A stretch of 25,934 nucleotides of DNA from Barthelona sp. PAP020. Its lineage: Eukaryota; Metamonada: BaSk clade. The stretch's first letter is position 1; each line of letters begins with the position of its first letter. The position numbers and the translations under genes were made by a program. Where the stretch lies: assembly GCA_040182905.1 (NCBI GenBank), contig JARQWU010000141.1:1-25934 (forward strand), in the 5' to 3' direction. The notes under the pieces are model-generated. The model did not search any database, was not told the origin of the DNA, and saw nothing but the letters and a program-made list of their open reading frames with translations. Of the stretch, positions 1-6,974 are shown piece after piece.

Positions 1-1
1 C

Positions 2-130
2 CCTCCCAAATCACAAATTCAAGATGTCCTTGACAACATGGACAACATACAAAAGGTTCCCCGCATGAGAGAAACCACATACGAAAGAGTAAAAGATGAA
101 AGTGATGAGGTCCAAAAGATGGAGCAGTAG
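2..130 (+). CDS. C-terminal tail of an unidentified protein (5' end outside window)
   Basis: An open frame enters from the left edge and runs for 42 codons to a TAG at 128-130. The peptide is charged and looks helical, with an acidic/basic mix near the end (VKDESDEVQKMEQ). It resembles a coiled-coil tail, but I do not recognise the family. The only support is an uninterrupted, coding-like composition in an AT-rich region where stops are frequent. The gene converges on the LRR gene that ends at 282. The 151 bp between the two stops are A-rich and hold nothing recognisable. Confidence 0.5.
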   Translation, partial: PPKSQIQDVLDNMDNIQKVPRMRETTYERVKDESDEVQKMEQ

Positions 131-281
131 TTGGAAGTCATTCAAAACATACATTCGGAAACTATATAATTCTTACTCTCTTTAAATCATCAGAACAGAA
201 AATTCTTTTAAAAAAAAGAAAATAAAAATAAAGAAACAAATAATAAATAAATACATCAATTTTTTACAACACTTTCAAATT

Positions 282-1154
282 TCAATCATCACCGGCAATT
301 TCTCTTTCAGCTTGGGCCTTTAGATCTCTCAAAGTACGTTTTCTTTCAATTGCAACTTCTTTGGCCTCTTCATAATCCTCTTCAGTGAAATCCTCTCCAT
401 CAACCGCCTTCAAATGAGGCAAGTAGGATAAAACCTTGATTCTCTGTTGTTCTGTCAAAGGTGAGGCTTCTTCTTCATCTTCCTCTTTAAACAAAGGATT
501 ACCAGTCAAAAAGATGCGTCTCAATTTCTTTAAACCCCTCAGTCGCTCAATTTCCTCCCAATTAGAAATAAAATTGTATCTCAGATCCAGGACCGATATG
601 TTAGACCAAATAGACACATCTTGTGGAATGGCAATACCAGTATTAACACAAAAAAAATGAGTTAAACCTCTTGGTAACCCTTCCAAAGATTTTAACTTGT
701 TGTGAGAAACATCAAAAACAGTTAACTCTGGTAAATCTAATCCTAACAAACTCTCTATATCGTTTTTACAAACAAAAAGTTTTTGAATTTTTGTAAACTT
801 GTTTAAAAGAGTAACATCATTGATATTACAATACTGAGCTCTTAATAATACTAATGAAGGAGCCTCAATACCCAAAAAACTTTCAAAAGTAGTAGTTTTA
901 CTGATATCTAATGATTCCAAATGATATAAATTACATTTGGGCAACTTAGTTATTTTACTATCTTTAATATTCAAAGAAACTAACAATTCTAAATTAGCTA
1001 ATTGATCAAATTCTTCTGCAACAGAAGAAGAAATATCAATTTGTAAAATTGAATCGTGAAATGTTGGTAATTTTGGGTTATTCGTATCCCTTATCTTTGC
1101 ATTTTGATAACTAACGGTATTGGTTGGCGTTAAACTAATCAAACTATAACGCAT
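282..1154 (-). CDS. SDS22-like leucine-rich-repeat protein
   Basis: A 290-aa protein. Residues about 35-225 are a run of SDS22-type leucine-rich repeats of about 22 residues, for example LELLVSLNIKDSKITKLP, LTVFDVSHNKLKSLEGLP and ISVLDLRYNFISNWEEIERL. They end in an LRR cap around residues 218-256 (NPLF, then RIKVLSYLPHLKAVDGEDF). The last 40 residues are a charged helix rich in Glu and Arg. This layout is typical of the cytosolic scaffold proteins of the SDS22, U2A' and LRRC families, which bind protein phosphatases, snRNPs or axonemal parts. I cannot assign a specific partner. The start is the ATG at 1154, preceded by eight T residues. It diverges from VPS26 across 154 bp, so the two may share a promoter region. 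Confidence 0.8.
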   Translation of the reverse strand: MRYSLISLTPTNTVSYQNAKIRDTNNPKLPTFHDSILQIDISSSVAEEFDQLANLELLVSLNIKDSKITKLPKCNLYHLESLDISKTTTFESFLGIEAPSLVLLRAQYCNINDVTLLNKFTKIQKLFVCKNDIESLLGLDLPELTVFDVSHNKLKSLEGLPRGLTHFFCVNTGIAIPQDVSIWSNISVLDLRYNFISNWEEIERLRGLKKLRRIFLTGNPLFKEEDEEEASPLTEQQRIKVLSYLPHLKAVDGEDFTEEDYEEAKEVAIERKRTLRDLKAQAEREIAGDD

Positions 1155-1308
1155 TTCAAAAAAAATATTTTTTGAAAATATAAATTCAACAATATTTATT
1201 TATTCAATAAATTTTACATATTTACTTTGTAATAATCCAAAAATGAACAAAAAAATATGAAATATGAGGAATTTGTTTTTTAAACAATTTGTCCAATTTT
1301 TTTTTATT

Positions 1309-2259
1309 ATGCAATCCATCAAAAATTTCTTTACATCTATTACAGATCCTGCAAAAATAGTAATTAATTTGGATAATGAAGAAGAAAAGCCAAAAGCACC
1401 ATTAAATCCTGATAATCCAGATATATTAGCTCCTATTTATTATGAAAAAGATATAATTTCTGGAAATATTACGATATTACCTTCTATTGATCTTGAACAT
1501 GAGGGTGTTAAAGTTGAATTAATAAGTGAGATTATTTATGATGAAGAAAAGAGCAAACCAAACCGTGTTTTACAAGCTCAAAAAGATTTATTAACAGCTG
1601 GAACTATGACAGAAGCTCAAACTTTTGAATTTGTTTTTCCAAAAGTTGATAAGCCCTATGAAACCTATCATGGACTACATGTTCAATTACGGTACTTCAT
1701 TAGAGTGACGATAACCAGAGCTTATAAACCAAAAATTGTTGAAGAAAAGGATTTTCTTGTTCATTTATTCAATAAAACAGAATTACCCCCTTCCGTACCT
1801 GTTAGAATGCAAGTTGGTATTGAAGACTTGGTACACATAGAATTTGTTTATGATAAGAGCCAATATTCTTTAAATGATGTGGTTTTGGGAGAAATTACAT
1901 TTGTATCTGTCAAGGTGGATATCGAGAATATGGAGATTTGGTTGATGAAGAGAGAGAAAATTACCGATTCCAATCAAGTTGATCGAACATATGGTGAGAC
2001 TATCTCCAAATTTGAGGTTATGGCTGGAACACCTGTATTTGGTGAAGTGGTTCCCATTAGAATGTATTTAACTCCACATGAGAAAAAATTGACTCCAACT
2101 ATGACCAATGTTAACGGTGTTTTTGATGTAAAGTACTTCTTAAACTTGCTAATTTTTGATAAAACTGCTGATGACAGATATTTCAGATCTCAGGAGATCG
2201 AGTTGTTTAGATTACCATCAAAAGACGAAACAGTAAAATCAACTTCCGATGAAAAATGA
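1309..2259 (+). CDS. VPS26: VPS26, retromer core subunit
   Basis: A 316-aa protein, close to the usual length of about 327 aa. VPS26 is the arrestin-like subunit of the retromer (VPS26-VPS29-VPS35), which retrieves cargo from endosomes to the Golgi or cell surface. The diagnostic family stretches are present: the N-terminal beta-sandwich with DIISGNITI and LEHEGVKVELI, then the FEFVFPKVDKPYETYHG loop, VQLRYFIRVTI, GIEDLVHIEFVYDKSQY, and the C-terminal sandwich with VVPIRMYLTP and FDVKYFLNLLIFD followed by RYFRSQEIELFR. An in-frame ATG at 1264 would add 15 hydrophobic residues. The ATG at 1309 is preferred because family members begin right at this point and because a T9 tract ends 3 nt upstream of it. 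The gene converges on a WD40 gene downstream. Confidence 0.95.
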   Translation: MQSIKNFFTSITDPAKIVINLDNEEEKPKAPLNPDNPDILAPIYYEKDIISGNITILPSIDLEHEGVKVELISEIIYDEEKSKPNRVLQAQKDLLTAGTMTEAQTFEFVFPKVDKPYETYHGLHVQLRYFIRVTITRAYKPKIVEEKDFLVHLFNKTELPPSVPVRMQVGIEDLVHIEFVYDKSQYSLNDVVLGEITFVSVKVDIENMEIWLMKREKITDSNQVDRTYGETISKFEVMAGTPVFGEVVPIRMYLTPHEKKLTPTMTNVNGVFDVKYFLNLLIFDKTADDRYFRSQEIELFRLPSKDETVKSTSDEK

Positions 2260-2787
2260 TTGCCAAGTGATTGATTGTTTTGTTTCCCAAATGAAAATAA
2301 AGTGTTGATACTCTTTTTATTTTTTGCTTTTTTTTTCTTGTTGTAAAATGTCCACCTTTTGAAGGAAGGAAGAAAACAAAGTGGAAGAAAGAGAAATCGA
2401 CAAATTTGGGGATTTTTTGAAAAATAACAAATAAACTATTTACAAAATCATGAATCCCAAAAAAATGTATTTGGATTTGTGATCAAAGCAGAAAAAAGTA
2501 AAATTTTTTTTCCCAATCGGTCACATATCGACATTTAAAATACACTTCTTAATGAAAATATCAATGAATTGGTATCACGATAAATAAAAGTCGAGAGGTC
2601 ATGTTAAAAGATTTAGAGAAGAAAATTCAAAAAATTGCTTCAATGAAGCACTCAATAAAAAAAATCTGCAAATGAGAATAAATGAAGAAAAGACAAAGTG
2701 ACAATGAGTAAATCTACAAGTTAAAAAAGAAACTATATGAAAAAAATGGTTGTGAACATTGTATGTTAATGTTCATTGACAAATAAA
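2260..2787. other. Convergent intergenic spacer
   Basis: These 528 bp lie between the stops of VPS26 (+) and the WD40 gene (-). The sequence is A/T-rich, with several A or T runs of 6-10 nt and AATAAA-like words near both gene ends, which could act as 3'-end processing signals. I found no sustained open frame, tRNA or repeat. Confidence 0.6.
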
Positions 2788-4012
2788 TTAATCAAAAAGA
2801 TCACTGTCACTATTTTCATAAACATCGCATACATCACTTTGTTCATCCATAAACGAATACATATTACCACCATTGGCCTCATTAACATCCACTAAATCCC
2901 AACATGTATCGATAATCCAATTATACTCCTCTTCATGAATAAATATACCTGCAGCCACTAATTTTCTAATGATTTGGGGATCAATATTCATAGATATGAG
3001 ATTCGATAACACAAAACATCCATTCTTTGATAATTCGACAAGGTTTGATTGATGGACAGGGTCATAAGAAAAAACTATTGGACATATCCTAATAGCGTCA
3101 TTGGAACTTTTTCCCCATGCCATTTGGGTCCTGTCTGGTGAAACAGCTAAAGAAAAAAACGCATGTTCACAACCAGAAAAGACCTTTTGAATCTCTTGAA
3201 AGGTTTCAATATTGAATGACGTAAGATAACCATCTCCAGACATAACAAGTAAGATAGTTGATGTGGGAAAATTAAGGGAATACACTTGACCTCCCATGTT
3301 GTATGTATGCATGAGTGACCCATCGTCCCAATTCCAAAGTTTAACTTTGTTTGATTCATCACCAACGGCAATAATTCTTTTGGTTGGATGGAAGTTTAAG
3401 GCTGAAATACTGGCATCATGATCAAATGTGTGAACAACAGTGAAAATATCAGTGTTAACTAACTTAGCAGTTCTATCACCACTGCCAGATAACAAATATT
3501 TACCATCTGACGACAGCTTTACACGCCAAATCCAGCTGGAATGAACTCTCTCTTCCAAAACAACATCACCACCATTTATATCCCTTTTCAACAAAGTTAT
3601 CTTCACCCCCAGAATATATATAATTGGAGCATGATGAAAAATAAATGTCATAAACAACATAATGATCGCTCAAAGTACGCAAAATTGAAAAATCTGGAAG
3701 GCTGTATATGATAATATTACAATCAGCAGAACAAGTTGCCAACTTTTGTCCATCTGCTGAAATAGCAAGCCCATAAACACCATCTGTATGATCATTCAAA
3801 GTGCGAATCAGTTTTTGGGTTTTCACATCAATTATATATACTTCTTTATAAGTGCTTATCACCAAATATCTACCATCTGAGAAATATTCACAATCGAACA
3901 TGTTCGCAGAAAGTATATTTTCAATTTCCTTAACACTGCTTTCATCAATCATTAAAATGAGCTCGTCGTAAATACTTTTCCGCATCAAATCACTATTTGA
4001 CCCAACAGACAT
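2788..4012 (-). CDS. WD40-repeat protein, coding frame broken once
   Basis: A WD40 beta-propeller protein of about 400 aa, read in two frames. The first part starts at the ATG at 4012 (MSVGSNSDLMRK), has a helical N-terminus and then blades such as DGVYGLAISADGQKLATCSAD. Its frame closes at a TGA at 3564-3566. The second part is in the +1 frame and carries VHSSWIWRVKLSSDGKYLLS, GSGDRTAKLV, FHPTKRIIAVGDESNKVKLW and later blades. It ends in a conserved helical tail (RKLVAAGIFIHEEEYNWIID) and an acidic terminus. Aligning the blade with ordinary WD40 repeats places the break near 3585-3600, between SGGEDN and LLKRDINGG. The cause may be a mutation, an assembly error or recoding. It is the paralogue of the decayed copy at 15572-16740. 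WD40 propellers usually act as interaction scaffolds, and the partner is unknown. Confidence 0.72.
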
Positions 4013-4224
4013 AAAAACTCTCAGTAATAATTTAAAACTATTCCTGATCCAATTAAAACATTCTGACAAAAAAGAAAATGAAAGAAATTTTATCCTTCCA
4101 ATTTCTTTAATTAATCTTGGGAAAACAATGAATAAAACTTTAAATTTTTCCAAAAGATGAACGAAAAAATAATGAACTAATTTACTAACTACAAAAAAAA
4201 GCAACCAAAAAAACAACTATAAAA

Positions 4225-5652
4225 TCACCAATGGAAGCGTATAAAATCCTCATTTTCAATTTTGTGCTCCATTATAAATTTCACAACCTTTTCTTTTTCA
4301 TTTTGAACAAAAGTCATTTGGTTTGATGTAAGCCACAAATCAAGATTCAAATCTCGCATCAATGTTCCAACCTTAACCAATTGGTTAAATTTCAACAAAC
4401 AACTACTCCCAAATACCTTTTCTTGATGCAAATGTTGAAACAATTGAACAAAATCTGGAGGAATGATTAAATCATCGTTATCGTTATGCAGATCATCAAC
4501 ATAATCGCCTTCAAATGTTCCTATTGGTGTGACACCACTTGGGTTATTAGGGGCATCAACATCTGCTCCTGGATCAGACAAAGCACTTGAAGGAATCACC
4601 TGTTCAGCAGTGGGGTCAAATGGTTCAGCATCCAACATCCAAGCAAAATTCCCAAAACGATTTTGAGGTGTTTGTGATGTCTGAGGTGAACCACTTGCTG
4701 ATGACTTTGATATTTCTTCATAAACACATTCTTTCGACGGCGTTGCCAACCTTTCCAAAATAACATCATTATTGGAATCAATGGGTGCCTTTGCGGGTGT
4801 ATTTGTTCCGGGCTCAATCAATTCATAATGCAAAGGTATTGCAGGATCATGCATTTCTGGGCCTGGTGATTGCCTCGGTAATTCTCCCAAAGAAATGACG
4901 TCCAAACTTTGTCGCATTAATGCTTTAGGGACGTAATTGACAAGACTATCGAGTAAATCATCAGAGAATAGATTATCTCGTTCAGAAACAGTGTTACAAG
5001 TACAAACACGTGATCGAGCGAATTCAAACCTATGAAATGTTAAAATATGACCCGCAGGTGTGATTTGCAAAAGTTTACTGGTGTATATGGGCTGCCACAA
5101 GACAGAGAACCAACTCTTTTCTAAATCTAAGGACGAACTATATCCTTCCATTAAAAAAGGACAATACTTAGCCTGTTGTTTGATTGTGTCAATGAAAGGC
5201 AGCCTCTGAAAAAAAGGTTTAATTGCATTGTAAGAAGAAATACAAACTGATTCTTTTGAAGATGCATCAAATTCAAAATCATCCGGCAAAAGATCTTTGA
5301 TGAAAATCAATTCATCACTTTTAACAAAAATTTCAAAACCTGAAAGAAGTGGTAAAAATGCAAAATGTCTTTGAGCATCTAAAAAATTAAAAGGTATTGG
5401 TACACCCATTGGTTGATCAAAAAAATCCCATAAAGATCTTAATGAAAACTCAGCTTGTTCACGTGAAGTAGAACAATGACACAAACAACAATTCGAAAGA
5501 GATGTTGATCTAGGTCTTTCAGAAGGTGATTTTGTTACATTAGGAACAGATCCTCGTCGTTGTTGTGTAATATTTCTGCTATCTTTCATAATTCCCGGAA
5601 CAACCGGAGCTGTTTGTGATATAAACGTAGAAAAGTTCGAAACTTCTTGCAT
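4225..5652 (-). CDS. DUF789-like protein
   Basis: A 475-aa protein. Residues about 70-210 resemble the DUF789 domain best known from plants. Matching landmarks are SLRSLWDFFDQP (70-81) followed by GVPIPF, LPLLSGFEIFV (100-110), SWFSVLWQPIY (180-190) and ILTFHRF (203-209). In plant members the same order is seen: a DLWD/YDE start, a VPYLSGIQL-like strand, a WxSVAWYPIY signature and an LTFHSL end. The first 65 residues are Ser/Arg-rich with a Cys cluster (NCCLCHC, 54-60). The middle, about 265-385, is acidic, Pro/Ser-rich and probably disordered. The C-terminus is helical. The molecular function of DUF789 is not known to me. The gene lies 212 bp upstream of the WD40 gene on the same strand. Confidence 0.68.
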   Translation of the reverse strand: MQEVSNFSTFISQTAPVVPGIMKDSRNITQQRRGSVPNVTKSPSERPRSTSLSNCCLCHCSTSREQAEFSLRSLWDFFDQPMGVPIPFNFLDAQRHFAFLPLLSGFEIFVKSDELIFIKDLLPDDFEFDASSKESVCISSYNAIKPFFQRLPFIDTIKQQAKYCPFLMEGYSSSLDLEKSWFSVLWQPIYTSKLLQITPAGHILTFHRFEFARSRVCTCNTVSERDNLFSDDLLDSLVNYVPKALMRQSLDVISLGELPRQSPGPEMHDPAIPLHYELIEPGTNTPAKAPIDSNNDVILERLATPSKECVYEEISKSSASGSPQTSQTPQNRFGNFAWMLDAEPFDPTAEQVIPSSALSDPGADVDAPNNPSGVTPIGTFEGDYVDDLHNDNDDLIIPPDFVQLFQHLHQEKVFGSSCLLKFNQLVKVGTLMRDLNLDLWLTSNQMTFVQNEKEKVVKFIMEHKIENEDFIRFHW

Positions 5653-5826
5653 ATATCAATATTATCCACTATAAATAAGATTATACAAATATATGTGTCA
5701 AAAAGAGTAATTGAAATTTTTTTTTTTACATCAAAAGATATTTTTCAATGAAATATTCTGTGACAAAGATAAATCAATTAAATCATTAATAACAAAAGAA
5801 TTTCTATTTATTTATTTGCTACCGAA

Positions 5827-6524
5827 TTAAAAATCATCATCCATATCAGGAAGTTCAGCTTCATCAGCTTCATTGTAACCTTTTTGAAGATTAGCAACTT
5901 GTTCATCAGTGAGTTCAACTCCAGAAGGCAATAAAGCGTGTTCATCCAAAATTTCAAGATCATCCTTTCCAGTCAACTTGGTTAACAAGTATTTGAAAGG
6001 CTTTTCAAAGTTATAATTAGTCTTTGCAGAGACTTCAAAATATTGAATCATCTTTCTTAAATGGAAGGTAACTTGTCTCATTTGAACTTTTCTGTCAGTA
6101 ATATCGAATTTGTTTCCAACTAAAACCATAGGAATAGATTCAGTGGTAATACGAGTAAGATTATCCCACCAAGTGTGAATGTTATTATAAGATTCCTTTG
6201 AAGTAAGATCAAACATAAGAATGGCGCAATCAGCGTTGACATAATAAGCAGTACGAATACCGCCAAAGTATTCTTGACCAGCAGTGTCCCAAACTTGGAA
6301 GGCAATTTTACCATAATTTGTCTGGAAATACAATGTACGAATGTTAACACCAGAAGTGGCTAAATATTAGTTATTATAATTTTAAAAATATATATACCAT
6401 AATATTGCTTTTCAAAATAACCAGTACGATGACGTTTAACAAAGGTTGTCTTTCCAACACCACCATCACCAACAAGGACTAATTTAAATGTTTTGACAAC
6501 GTCTGAATGAACTTCTTCTGTCAT
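5827..6524 (-). CDS. RAN: Ran GTPase, two exons
   Basis: This encodes the small GTPase that drives nuclear import and export and spindle assembly. Exon 1 is 6524-6398 and exon 2 is 6359-5827; joined they encode 219 aa (human Ran has 216). Visible G-protein motifs are the P-loop GDGGVGKT in exon 1, the switch [13 protein letters not shown], the base-binding NKFD (NKxD) and the SAK loop ([14 protein letters not shown]). The acidic C-terminus PDMDDDF matches the Ran-specific tail. A Thr in the switch I area (ATSGVNI) is spliced together from both exons. Exon 1 ends in G and exon 2 begins CC, giving an Ala codon (phase 1). A T8 tract ends 6 nt before the ATG. Confidence 0.95.
6360..6397 (-). other. 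38-nt spliceosomal intron in Ran
   Basis: Read on the minus strand, the intron begins GTATATAT and ends ACTAATATTTAG. It interrupts the Ran frame in phase 1, and its removal restores the strongly conserved sequence between FEKQYY and the following A-T-SGV. The ACTAAT branch-point word lies immediately before the acceptor (6 nt later). This is the same spacing as the ACTAACACACAG 3' motif known from trichomonad introns. The other genes in the window show no such motif at a position that their frames require. Confidence 0.92.
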
Positions 6525-6974
6525 GATACCAAAAAAAACACGAAAAAAAAAAAGAAAAAATCAAAGTTTACTTCAAATCAAAATTCTTCTGTTTTTTTTT
6601 TTCTTCTCTTATTAAAGCGTATTAATGAAAAGAATAAATAATAAAGAGTTTTTAAACAAAAAAATTTTGTAAGTTTTTTGAAATCACTTTCAAATAAAGA
6701 ATTAAATTTGTAAAAATAAATGAAAACACTCTCATTAATGAAATTATTAACAAATACAAATGAAAAGTCTGAAATTACCTACAACAGTTTTTTCTTTCTT
6801 TATTTTAATGACATAATTAAGAAGAGCAATAAAAATAAAGTAATATAAAACAATAAAACAAACAAAACAACAGAATATTTAAAATAAAAGGGATATTTTC
6901 ACAAGAAAATGAATGTGTTGAAATAATTTTTTTTTCTCAATATTTTATTCTATGAAAAATATTTCATTGATCAT
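6525..6974. other. Divergent intergenic spacer between Ran and the cyclase-like gene
   Basis: These 450 bp separate two divergently transcribed starts. The sequence is AT-rich with long A and T runs on both sides, including T9 about 45 nt upstream of the ATG at 6975. I saw no open frame of note, no RNA gene and no clear conserved promoter element. Confidence 0.5.

Noticed and set aside
1264-1308. Upstream ATG as the VPS26 start
   Set aside because: It would add 15 hydrophobic residues absent from the family; the ATG at 1309 matches the known N-terminus.
3566-3660. A small intron as the cause of the frame break in the WD40 gene
   Set aside because: GT...AG candidates here either have the wrong length to correct the frame (6, 9, 23 or 72 nt) or, at 55 nt, would remove a conserved WD40 strand. 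None carries the ACTAAY branch motif seen in the Ran intron.
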